Of a DNA stretch of 64,000 nucleotides, positions 9,286-19,034 are shown piece by piece. The notes beneath the pieces are model-generated. The model was given only the letters and a program-made list of their open reading frames with translations. It had not been told where the DNA came from and searched no databases. The position numbers and the translations under genes are program-made. Within the stretch, counting starts at the first letter, position 1; each line of letters begins with the position of its first letter. Origin of the DNA: Streptomyces sp. DI166 (GTDB taxonomy: Bacteria > Actinomycetota > Actinomycetes > Streptomycetales > Streptomycetaceae); contig NZ_FLSP01000033.1 in assembly GCF_900091315.1 (NCBI RefSeq), positions 1 through 64,000 of the forward strand, in the 5' to 3' direction.

Positions 9286-10320
9286 ATGACCGAAAATCAT
9301 CACTTGCCGACCGAGCTCGATGTCCCGTCCGAGGCTCCCGACCGCAACCTCGCCCTGGAACTCGTCCGGGTGACCGAAGCAGCCGCGATGGCCGCGGGCC
9401 GCTGGGTCGGGCGCGGCGACAAGAACGGCGCCGACGGCGCCGCGGTGCGTGCCATGCGGACCCTCGTCTCCACCGTGTCGATGAACGGCGTCGTCGTCAT
9501 CGGCGAGGGCGAGAAGGACGAGGCGCCGATGCTCTTCAACGGGGAGCGGGTCGGCGACGGCACCGGCCCCGAGGTGGACATCGCGGTCGACCCGATCGAC
9601 GGCACCACGCTCACCGCCAAGGGCATGCCCAACGCCATCGCCGTCCTCGCCGCCACCGAGCGCGGGGCGATGTTCGACCCGTCCGCCGTGTTCTACATGG
9701 ACAAGCTGGTCACCGGCCCCGACGCGGCCGACTTCGTCGACATCAACGCGCCGATCTCGGTGAACATCCGCCGGGTCGCCAAGGCCAAGCGTTCCACCCC
9801 CGAGGACGTCACCGTCGTCATCCTGGACCGGCCCCGCCACCAGGGGATCATCAAGGAGATCCGGGAGGCCGGTGCGCGCATCAAGCTGATCTCCGACGGT
9901 GACGTCGCCGGGTCGATCTACGCGCTGCGCGAGGGCACGGGCGTCGACATGCTGCTCGGCATCGGCGGTACGCCGGAGGGAATCATCTCCGCCTGCGCCG
10001 TGAAGTGCCTGGGCGGCACCATCCAGGGCAAGCTGTGGCCGAAGGACGACGAGGAGCGGCAGCGGGCGATCGACGCCGGGCACGACCTCGACCGCGTCCT
10101 GACCACCGAGGACCTGGTCCAGGGGGAGAACGTCTTCTTCGTCGCCACCGGCATCACCGACGGCGAGTTGCTGCGCGGGGTGCGCTACCGCTCCGAGACG
10201 GCCGTCACCGAGTCGATCGTGATGCGGTCCAAGTCGGGCACGGTCCGCCGGATCGACTCCGAGCACCGGCTGAGCAAGCTGCGGGCCTACAGCGCGATCG
10301 ACTTCGACCGCGCGAAGTAG
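9286..10320 (+). CDS. glpX: Class II fructose-1,6-bisphosphatase
   Basis: A 344-residue GlpX-type phosphatase that converts fructose 1,6-bisphosphate to fructose 6-phosphate in gluconeogenesis. Metal and substrate motifs are GEGEKDEAPM (73-82), VDPIDGTTLTAKGMPNA (101-117) and DGDVAGSIYALREGTG, with GIGGTPEGIISACAVKCLGG near the C-terminus. Streptomycetes often lack a class I enzyme, so this is probably the main FBPase. It starts at an ATG after GAAAGGTG and ends in a strong terminator. Confidence 0.96.
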   Translation: MTENHHLPTELDVPSEAPDRNLALELVRVTEAAAMAAGRWVGRGDKNGADGAAVRAMRTLVSTVSMNGVVVIGEGEKDEAPMLFNGERVGDGTGPEVDIAVDPIDGTTLTAKGMPNAIAVLAATERGAMFDPSAVFYMDKLVTGPDAADFVDINAPISVNIRRVAKAKRSTPEDVTVVILDRPRHQGIIKEIREAGARIKLISDGDVAGSIYALREGTGVDMLLGIGGTPEGIISACAVKCLGGTIQGKLWPKDDEERQRAIDAGHDLDRVLTTEDLVQGENVFFVATGITDGELLRGVRYRSETAVTESIVMRSKSGTVRRIDSEHRLSKLRAYSAIDFDRAK

Positions 10321-10345
10321 GGCGCACCCGCTCCGCAAGCGAATC

Positions 10346-10377
10346 GGGCGCCCCCGGTGCGGAGGGGGCGCCCTTTT
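10346..10377 (+). terminator. glpX: Terminator after glpX
   Basis: A perfect 10-bp stem, GGGCGCCCCC pairing with GGGGGCGCCC around an 8-base loop, is followed by TTTT. It also lies just past the convergent WhiB-family gene and may serve both. Confidence 0.85.
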
Positions 10378-10388
10378 CGATGCCCGGT

Positions 10389-10766
10389 TCAGCCCGCCTG
10401 CGCTATGCGGCCCGCCGCCCTGGCCGCCTTCTTCAGCTCCAGGTCGCGGCGCCGGCGGCGGGCCAGCACCACGCGGCGCTCGGCGGCGGTGAGGCCGCCC
10501 CACACGCCGTACGGCTCGGGCTGGAGAAGGGCGTGCTCCCGGCACTCGACCATGACCGGGCAGCGTGCGCAGACCCGCTTGGCGGCCTCCTCACGGGAGA
10601 GCCGGGCGGCGGTGGGCTCCTTGGAGGGAGCGAAGAACAGCCCGGCCTCGTCCCGCCGGCACACCGCCTCGGTGTGCCACGGGGCGTCCTGGTCCCTGTC
10701 TCGCGCTGGCACCCGCTGGGCCGGAACGGCAGCTACCTGCAGGGACGAATGCGGCGGTTGCAGCAC
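10389..10766 (-). CDS. wblI: WhiB-family iron-sulfur regulator (WblI-like)
   Basis: A 125-residue Wbl protein. The four cluster-ligating cysteines are C36, C66, C69 and C75, giving C-x29-C-x2-C-x5-C. The turn GVWGG lies at 87-91, followed by a basic AT-hook-like helix (RRVVLARRRRRDLELKK). Wbl proteins bind a nitric-oxide- and oxygen-sensitive [4Fe-4S] cluster and act with the principal sigma factor. Its place beside glpX matches wblI of S. coelicolor from memory; the symbol is tentative. The start is a GTG behind AGGAG with 6-base spacing. Confidence 0.9.
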   Translation of the reverse strand: MLQPPHSSLQVAAVPAQRVPARDRDQDAPWHTEAVCRRDEAGLFFAPSKEPTAARLSREEAAKRVCARCPVMVECREHALLQPEPYGVWGGLTAAERRVVLARRRRRDLELKKAARAAGRIAQAG

Positions 10767-10935
10767 GGTCTACTCCTGACGACGGCTTCGCGAGCGAGAG
10801 ACGATGCAGCAAGGTCTACCCGTTGTACGCGAGCCTATGCAGGGAGTTCCGAAGCGCTGGATTCCGGCGGCAGTTGGGCCCCGAAGCGAGCGGAACCGCG
10901 CATTACGTTTTCGGCTGCCTTCGCGTCCGTCAACG

Positions 10936-11658
10936 TCACAGGTGCTTGCGCAAATGCTTCTCGACCTTGGCGTGGACCCGGTCGAGAATGTCCGTGACCA
11001 GCCTGCCCCGTCTCGGCCTGCCCTCGACACTGCCCAGGACGGCCCACCCGTCGACGTAGATGACGGGCGCGGCCGCGTCCTCCGCGTCCAGCGACTCCAC
11101 CTCGAAGCTGCCGAGGACGCCGCCGCCGGTGCCGCGCAGCGAGACGTTCTCCGGGACGCGCACCTCGACGCTGCCGAACACGGCGAACGCCTTGATGACG
11201 ACCTGCTGGTACTCGAAGAGCGCCTCGCTGAGGTCGATCTCGACGCTGCCGAAGATCGCGTACGCGTGGACACGGCGCCCGGGGCGCCAGCGGCCCTTGC
11301 GGACGGCACTGCTGAAGACGGCGACCGCGGTGTCGTCCGGCTCGGCGGGCCCGCCGGTGGGGCGGCTCGGGGCCGGGGTGTACAGGGGTGCCGCCCGGCG
11401 GGCGTGGGCCGCGGGCAGGTCCTTGATGAAGACCTCCAGCTCGCCGACGGTCCGGGCGCCCAGCACCCCCTCCACCCGCTCGCTGTGCTCCTCGGCGGTG
11501 AGGCGGCCCTCGGCGAGCGCCTCGCGCAGGATGTCCGCGATCCGGTCGCGGTCGGCGTCGGAGGCGCGCAGCTCGGAGGCGCGCAGCTCGGAGGCGGGCA
11601 CGTCCTTGACGCGCGGCTCGGCGGCGGCAGTGGGCGCGGTCTGCTTCTCAAGGTCCAC
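10936..11658 (-). CDS. DUF1707 and LiaF-like domain protein
   Basis: A 240-residue protein. Residues 30-82 are the DUF1707 domain (LRASDADRDRIADILREALA, then GRLTAEEHSERV). The C-terminal 110 residues resemble the LiaF-type beta-helix, with repeated FGSVEI, FGSVEV, LGSFEV and LGSVEG strands. Such proteins associate with cell-envelope stress signalling in Gram-positives; the role here is inference. A 15-bp tandem duplication in the DNA doubles SELRA just before DUF1707. The start is the GTG of VDLEKQTA. The same frame stays open far downstream of nothing recognisable, an artefact of high G+C. Confidence 0.8.
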   Translation of the reverse strand: MDLEKQTAPTAAAEPRVKDVPASELRASELRASDADRDRIADILREALAEGRLTAEEHSERVEGVLGARTVGELEVFIKDLPAAHARRAAPLYTPAPSRPTGGPAEPDDTAVAVFSSAVRKGRWRPGRRVHAYAIFGSVEIDLSEALFEYQQVVIKAFAVFGSVEVRVPENVSLRGTGGGVLGSFEVESLDAEDAAAPVIYVDGWAVLGSVEGRPRRGRLVTDILDRVHAKVEKHLRKHL

Positions 11659-11835
11659 GACAGCAGCGTACCCAAACACGATAGATCGCGATAGCCCCTC
11701 TTTCGGGTCGGCCCCGGCTGCCGTTCCGCTCGAACTGAGCCTTACCTCACAGGCTCGCTTCGATTCGCAGGTTCTACGCTGGTGGACGCTGCCAATGGAG
11801 GCCAGCCGCTGTCTGTCGAGTGAGGAATGGGCGAG

Positions 11836-13503
<1,668 letters not shown>

Positions 13504-13798
13504 CCCGCCGGGGGCGGGGGGGGTGTTTTTTCGCCCCCCGCCGCCCCTACCCGTCCCGTCCTCCAGGGGCTTCGCCCCTTCGACCCCACCAGGGGGCTCC
13601 GCCCCCTGGACCCCCGTCGGCCCTGGACGGGCCTCGTCCTCAAACGCCGGACGGGCTGGAGATGGCCGGGCTCGCGCAGCCCCCTGCGGGTGGGTGGGGG
13701 GTCGGGACGGTCGCTACCCCGTCCTCGAACGCCGCACGGGCCGGGGTGGCCGGGCTCGCGTAGCCCTCTGCGGGTGGGTGGCCGCGGCTGTCGGTTGA
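13504..13798. repeat. Intergenic hairpins and two copies of a GC-rich repeat
   Basis: Two short perfect hairpins, GGGGCTTCGCCCC and AGGGGGCTCCGCCCCCT, lie at about 13567-13612. They are followed by two diverged copies of a roughly 62-bp unit at 13635-13697 and 13720-13781. Each copy begins GTCCTC-AACGCCG and ends CTGCGGGTGGGTGG. Such segments recur in Streptomyces intergenic regions. The first hairpins may terminate fumA. Confidence 0.65.
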
Positions 13799-14275
13799 TT
13801 AGTCGTCGAAGTCGAAGTCCAGTTTCTGGTAGTCGCCCTCGTCCGAGAAGTGGATCTGGCCGCTCGCGCCGCGGTAGTCGTCCGTGCCGCCTGTGATCGA
13901 GGCGTCGAAGTCCGGTTGCTCCGCCGATTCGTCCAGCGGGACCGACATGAGGACCTGGGCGGTGATCTGGCCGCCGGAGAGGACGAAGGTGCCGACGCAC
14001 TGGATGTCCAGGGGGTTGCCGGTGCGGACGACCGTGCAGGTGACTCCGTCGCGGCCCACCTTGTCGCCGCCCTTGTCCTCGTAGAGGTCGTCGGCGAAGG
14101 TGAAGCTGTCGCCGACCTTGGGGAGCTGTTGCGGCCCCTCCTCGTCGGACGGGACTTCCTTGGCGTAGAGGGTGAAGTCGTCCTGGGCCGACGCCGGGGT
14201 CGCCATGACGAGGGTGGTGGCCGCCGCCAGGCCCGCGCCGAGCGCGCCGAGCGTTCTGAAGCTGCTGCGGAGCAT
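13799..14275 (-). CDS. Secreted protein, possible allene-oxide-cyclase-type barrel
   Basis: A 158-residue secreted protein. The start is an ATG behind GGGAGG. The N-terminal 30 residues form a Sec signal peptide (LGALGAGLAAATTLVMATPA, cleavage after ASA). The mature part has alternating strands, including SFTFADDLYEDKGGDKVGRD, TCTVVRTGNPLDIQCVGTFV and GTDDYRGASGQIHF. The last motif is typical of dirigent and allene-oxide-cyclase-like barrels; the fit is by eye and the biochemical role is unknown. Inserted between the two fumarase genes in the opposite orientation. Confidence 0.65.
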   Translation of the reverse strand: MLRSSFRTLGALGAGLAAATTLVMATPASAQDDFTLYAKEVPSDEEGPQQLPKVGDSFTFADDLYEDKGGDKVGRDGVTCTVVRTGNPLDIQCVGTFVLSGGQITAQVLMSVPLDESAEQPDFDASITGGTDDYRGASGQIHFSDEGDYQKLDFDFDD

Positions 14276-14420
14276 GTGCTGCCTCCCGGGGTACGGGCCC
14301 CCCTTGCAGTCCTTTCTCATTGTCCGGCGGGGGCGGGGCGGGCGCGCGGCGTGAAGATCCGTGGCCGCCAGGGAACAGGTCACCTGTGCCGGACGCTGTG
14401 ACTGGTGGAGGTGATCGGCA

Positions 14421-15818
14421 GTGGCCGACGAAGAGCAGAGCTATCGCATCGAGCACGACTCCATGGGCGAGGTGCGGGTGCCCGCGCACGCCAAGTGGCG
14501 GGCCCAGACCCAGCGCGCCGTGGAGAACTTCCCGGTGTCGGGGCAGCGGATCGAGCGGGCCCACATCGAGGCGCTCGCGCGGATCAAGGGCGCCGCCGCG
14601 AAGGTCAACGCGGAGCTGGGGGTGCTCGACAAGGACGTCGCCGCCGCCGTTCAGGAGGCCGCCGACGAGGTCGCCGAGGGCCGGTGGGACGAGCACTTCC
14701 CCGTCGATGTGTTCCAGACCGGGTCCGGGACCTCGTCCAACATGAACACCAACGAGGTCATCGCCACGCTCGCCAGTGAGCGGCTCGGGCGGGACGTGCA
14801 TCCCAATGATCACGTCAACGCCTCCCAGTCCTCCAACGACGTCTTTCCCTCCTCCATTCACATCGCCGCCACCGCCGCCGTCACGCGTGACCTGATCCCG
14901 GCGCTCCAGCACCTCGCCGGCTCGCTGGCGCGGAAGGCGGAGGAGTTCGCGGACGTGGTGAAGTCGGGGCGTACGCATCTGATGGACGCCACGCCGGTCA
15001 CCCTCGGGCAGGAGTTCGGCGGGTACGCGGCCCAGGTCAGGTACGGGATCGAGCGGCTGGAGGCGTCGCTGCCGCGGCTCGCCGAGCTGCCGCTGGGCGG
15101 AACGGCCGTGGGCACCGGGATCAACACCCCGCCCGGGTTCTCCGCCGCCGTCATCGAGGAGGTGGCGCGAGCCACGGGGCTGCCGCTGGCCGAGGCGCGC
15201 GACCACTTCGAGGCGCAGGGCGCCCGGGACGGCATCGTGGAGACCAGCGGGCAGCTGCGGACCATCGCCGTGGGACTGACGAAGATCGCCAACGATCTGC
15301 GGTGGATGGCGTCCGGGCCGCGCACGGGGCTCGCCGAGATCGCGCTGCCCGATCTCCAGCCGGGATCGTCGATCATGCCGGGCAAGGTCAATCCCGTGAT
15401 CCCCGAGGCCGTGCTGATGGTCGCCGCGCAGGTCACCGGGAACGACGCGACCGTGGCCACCGCCGGGGCCGCCGGGAACTTCGAACTGAACGTGATGCTC
15501 CCGGTGATCGCCAAGAACGTCCTGGAATCGATCCGGCTGCTCGCCAACGTCTCCCGGCTGCTCGCCGACCGGACCGTCGACGGCATCGTCGCCAACCGGG
15601 AGCGGGCCCGCGAGTACGCCGAGTCGTCACCCTCCGTGGTCACCCCGCTGAACAAGTACATCGGGTACGAGGAGGCCGCCAAGGTCGCCAAGAAGGCGCT
15701 CGCGGAACGCCGGACCATCCGTCAAGTCGTACTTGAGGGCGGATACGTCGAACGCGGCGACCTCACCCTCGCTGAGCTGGACGAAGCCCTGGATGTCCTG
15801 CGTATGACGCGCCCGTGA
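14421..15818 (+). CDS. fumC: Class II fumarate hydratase
   Basis: A 465-residue class II fumarase of the aspartase/fumarase superfamily. Signatures are TGSGTSSNMNTNEVIA, VNASQSSNDVFPSSIH, GRTHLMDATPVTLGQEF and the catalytic-loop signature GSSIMPGKVNP beginning at residue 315. It is metal-independent, unlike the [4Fe-4S] enzyme encoded just upstream. The start is the GTG behind GGAGGTGATC with 5-base spacing. Having both classes lets the cell keep fumarase activity under oxidative or iron-limited conditions; that use is inference here. Confidence 0.97.
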   Translation: MADEEQSYRIEHDSMGEVRVPAHAKWRAQTQRAVENFPVSGQRIERAHIEALARIKGAAAKVNAELGVLDKDVAAAVQEAADEVAEGRWDEHFPVDVFQTGSGTSSNMNTNEVIATLASERLGRDVHPNDHVNASQSSNDVFPSSIHIAATAAVTRDLIPALQHLAGSLARKAEEFADVVKSGRTHLMDATPVTLGQEFGGYAAQVRYGIERLEASLPRLAELPLGGTAVGTGINTPPGFSAAVIEEVARATGLPLAEARDHFEAQGARDGIVETSGQLRTIAVGLTKIANDLRWMASGPRTGLAEIALPDLQPGSSIMPGKVNPVIPEAVLMVAAQVTGNDATVATAGAAGNFELNVMLPVIAKNVLESIRLLANVSRLLADRTVDGIVANRERAREYAESSPSVVTPLNKYIGYEEAAKVAKKALAERRTIRQVVLEGGYVERGDLTLAELDEALDVLRMTRP

Positions 15819-15878
15819 CGATGGGCGCACGCGGCGCGAACCGTGACGTTCGCCGCAGCGTCGTCAGTGGGTGACACC

Positions 15879-15890
15879 TAATATCTGTGC
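15879..15890 (+). promoter_or_regulatory. Candidate -10 element for a leaderless transcript
   Basis: TAATAT ends 6 bases before the first ATG of the DUF402 gene and there is no ribosome site before that ATG. This spacing is typical of actinobacterial leaderless mRNAs. The -35 region is weak. If instead a leadered mRNA is made, the second ATG (6 codons in, behind GGTGGAG) would be the start. Confidence 0.4.
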
Positions 15891-16583
15891 ATGACGGACG
15901 GTGGAGCGATGACAACAGTGGAAGCGGGCGGATCGACGGCGTACTGGGAGCCCGGAAGTCACATCCTGTGGCGGTACCGGGAGAACGCCGGGGACCGCTT
16001 CCACATCGTGCGTCCCGTCACCGTCGTCCGGGACGACGCCGATCTGCTCGCCGTATGGCTGGCGCCCGGCACGGAATGTCTCAAACCCGCCCTCGCCGAC
16101 GGCACTCCTCTGCACCGCGAGCCGCTGAGGTCGCGCTACACCAAGCCGCGCACGGTCCAGCGCGGCCGCTGGCTGGGCACCGGGGTACTGAAACTGGCCA
16201 GACCCGGAGAGCCGTGGTCGGTGTGGCTGTTCTGGGAGCAGGGCTGGCGTTTCAAGAACTGGTACGTGAACCTGGAGCAGCCGCTGGCCCGTTGGGCGGG
16301 CGGGGTGGACTCCGAGGACCACTTCCTGGACATCTGCGTGTACCCGGACCGGACCTGGGGCTGGCGCGACGAGGACGAGTTCGCCCAGGCCCAGCTGGAC
16401 GGCCTGATGAACGCCGAGGTCGCCGAAGGGGTGCGGGAGGCCGGGCGGGCCGCCGAGGAGGCGATCCGCGTCTGGGCGCCGCCGTTCTCCGACGGCTGGC
16501 AGCACTGGCGCCCCGACCCGTCCTGGGCTGTACCGTCACTGCCGGAGGACTCGGACCGTACGCCCGCGCACGTGTCCTCATGA
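15891..16583 (+). CDS. DUF402 protein (FomD-like nucleotide phosphatase family)
   Basis: A 230-residue protein of the DUF402 fold. It has VLKLARPGEPWSVWLFWEQG, WYVNLEQPLARW, the acidic metal-site region DSEDHFLDICVYPDRTWGWR and a following DEDEF. FomD from fosfomycin producers belongs to this family and hydrolyses CMP-phosphonate and nucleotide diphosphate esters; the substrate here is unknown. Two starts are possible: the first ATG, probably leaderless, or ATG six codons later with GGTGGAG before it. Confidence 0.8.
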   Translation: MTDGGAMTTVEAGGSTAYWEPGSHILWRYRENAGDRFHIVRPVTVVRDDADLLAVWLAPGTECLKPALADGTPLHREPLRSRYTKPRTVQRGRWLGTGVLKLARPGEPWSVWLFWEQGWRFKNWYVNLEQPLARWAGGVDSEDHFLDICVYPDRTWGWRDEDEFAQAQLDGLMNAEVAEGVREAGRAAEEAIRVWAPPFSDGWQHWRPDPSWAVPSLPEDSDRTPAHVSS

Positions 16584-16852
16584 GACCCTTGATGCGCCCC
16601 CGGGCGTGAAACGTAGGATCGTCCTCCGCAAGGGCGCGCGGCGGCAACTACGGGAGCGCACAGCGGGCTTGACCGATCGTCACCGAGGGGCGGGCAGGAC
16701 GTGAGCGAGGGGTACGAGGGCAACACCGTTACGGGCGGCGCACGATCCGCCCGTGGCACAGGAACAGCCTCTGGCCACGCGGGAATCCCGTTCCTGGGGC
16801 ACGTATTGCGGGTATCGGGACTTCGGCGGGACGAACGACGCGCCCCGGACGG

Positions 16853-18962
16853 ATGGATGCGACACGCGTGACGGAGCAGCCGACCTCCTTCGAGCGCCCC
16901 CTGGGCGCCGACCCCGCGGACAGCCGCGGGGCGCTCCTGCGTACCCCGAATCCGCCCCACGCACCCTGTGCCGCCGCGTTACCCGCGCAGGCACGCACCG
17001 GCGAGCCGCCCTCCACCCCGGGCACGACCGCACCGTCCGGCTACGACAAGGTCCCCGTGAGCAACGGTTCCGAGCACGCGCAGCCCTCCGCCGCCGCGGA
17101 GGCCGACACCCATCGTCCCCGGCCGGTCCCGGAGGGGATCCCGGCCCAGCCGAGCAGCGAGGCGGCTGTGGAGGAACGGCGCACCGGGCAGGGCCTGCCG
17201 GCCGGCCGCCCCACACCCATGCGGCGGGACGGCGACCGGCTGCGGTTCGTGGGCGCCGCCACCCGGCGGATCGCCCGCGGCATCGATCTCGACGAGATCG
17301 TGATGGGGCTGTGCCGGGCCACCGTGCCGACCTTCTCCGACGCGATCCTGGTCTATCTGCGCGATCCGCTGCCGGTCGGCGACGAGCGGCCCACCGGCCC
17401 GGTGGTGCTGCGGCTGCGGCGTACCGACCGGATCCCCGGAGGACCGGGACACCGAGGGCTTCCTGCCCGTGCCGGGCGTGCCCGAGCCCACCGAGCTGGC
17501 CGAACTGTCCGCGGTGACCGCCGAGTTGTGCGAGGTGCAGCCCGGCGGGGCGCTGGCGGAGGTGCTGCGCGGGGTGCGTCCGGTGTTCGCGGACTCCCCC
17601 GCCGCCCGGGCCGCGCTGCCCGAACTCCTGGGCGACGACGGCGAACTGGTCGTGCCGACCGGGCAGCGCGCGATCCTCGCCCCACTGCGCGGCCGGCGCC
17701 GGGTGATCGGCGCGGCGCTGTTCCTGCGCCGCCCGGAGCGGTTGGCCTTCGAGGCGGACGATCTGCTGGTCGCCGCCCAGCTCGCCACGCACAGCGCGCT
17801 CGGCATCGACAAGGCGGTGCTGTACGGGCGTGAGGCGTACATCGCCGACGAGTTGCAGCGCACCATGCTGCCCGAGACGCTGCCGCGGCCGACCGGGGTC
17901 CGGCTCGCCTCGCGCTACCTCCCGGCCGCCGAGACGGCGCGCGTGGGCGGTGACTGGTACGACGCGATCCCGCTGCCGGGCAGCAGGGTGGCGCTGGTCG
18001 TGGGCGACGTCATGGGCCACTCCATGACCTCGGCGGCGATCATGGGCCAGTTGCGCACGACGGCGCAGACCCTCGCCGGGCTGGACCTGCCGCCGCAGGA
18101 GGTGCTGCACCACCTGGACGAACAGGCCCAGCGCCTGGGCACGGACCGCATGGCGACCTGTCTGTACGCCGTGTACGACCCGGTCTCGCACCGCATCACC
18201 ATCGCCAACGCCGGTCATCCGCCGCCCGTGCTGCTGCACCTGGGCGGACGGGCCGAGGTGCTGCGGGTGCCGCCGGGGGCGCCGATCGGGGTCGGCGGTG
18301 TCGACTTCGAGGCCGTGGAGCTGGACGCGCCGGCCGGGGCGACCCTGCTGCTGTACACCGACGGCCTGGTGGAGTCGCGGCTGCGCGACGTGTGGACCGG
18401 CATAGAGCAGTTGCGCGAGAAGCTCGCCGCGACCGCCCAGCTGACCGGGCCGGACCATCCGCCGCCGCTGGAGGCGCTGTGCGACGAGGTGCTGGACATG
18501 CTCGGTCCGGGTGACCGGGACGACGACATCGCGCTGCTCGCCGCCCGCTTCGACGGGATCGCGCCGAGCGATGTCGCGTACTGGTTCCTGGAGCCGGAGG
18601 ACGCGGCGCCGGGCCGGGCCCGCAGGCTGGCCCGGCGGGCGCTGTCCCGCTGGGGTCTTGAGGAACTCAGCGACTCCGTGGAGCTGTTGGTGAGCGAGGT
18701 CGTCACCAACGCGGTCCGCTACGCCTCGCGCCCGGTGACCCTGCGGCTGCTGCGCACGGATGTGCTGCGCTGCGAGGTCGGTGACGACGTCCCGCAGTTG
18801 CCGCGGCTGCGGCAGGCGCGCGCCACGGACGAGGGAGGGCGCGGGCTGTACCTGGTGAACAAGCTGGCCCGGCGCTGGGGCGCCACGCGGCTGAGCACCG
18901 GGAAGGTCGTGTGGTTCGAGCTGAACAGGTCGAGCTCAGCAGGCCGGGCCGAGCCGGGCTGA
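16853..18962 (+). pseudogene. GAF-SpoIIE phosphatase-anti-sigma kinase protein, frameshifted
   Basis: The coding region reads as one protein of about 702 residues only if one G at 17438-17439 is removed (CCCCGGAGG to CCCCGAGG). The first part, about 195 codons, holds a disordered N-terminus and the beginning of a GAF-like domain (RFVGAATRRIARGIDLDEIV). The second frame continues the GAF domain and then a PP2C/SpoIIE phosphatase (GGDWYDAIPLPG, VVGDVMGHSMTSAAIMGQLR, NAGHPPP, YTDGLVE, DRDDDIALLA) and a C-terminal HATPase domain (LVSEVVTNAVRYAS, DEGGRGLYLVNKLA). Such proteins regulate sigma factors via partner switching. Either a real lesion or a sequencing error. The downstream part alone could start at an ATG/GTG near 17469. 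Confidence 0.8.
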
Positions 18963-19001
18963 CGGCACGTCGGGCCGAGCCGGGCCTGATGGCAACGGGA
19001 A

Positions 19002-19031
19002 GGGGCCGGTCCCTGGTGGGACCGGCCCCTC
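19002..19031. terminator. Bidirectional terminator, 13-bp perfect stem
   Basis: AGGGGCCGGTCCC pairs perfectly with its complement around a TGGT loop, between the convergent phosphatase and penicillin-binding-protein genes. Confidence 0.85.
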
Positions 19032-19034
19032 TCG

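Noticed and set aside
16753..17517. Alternative forward frame overlapping the start of the SpoIIE-type gene
   Set aside because: It is Arg/Ala/Pro/Gly-rich with no domain and is a frame-shifted reading of the real gene.
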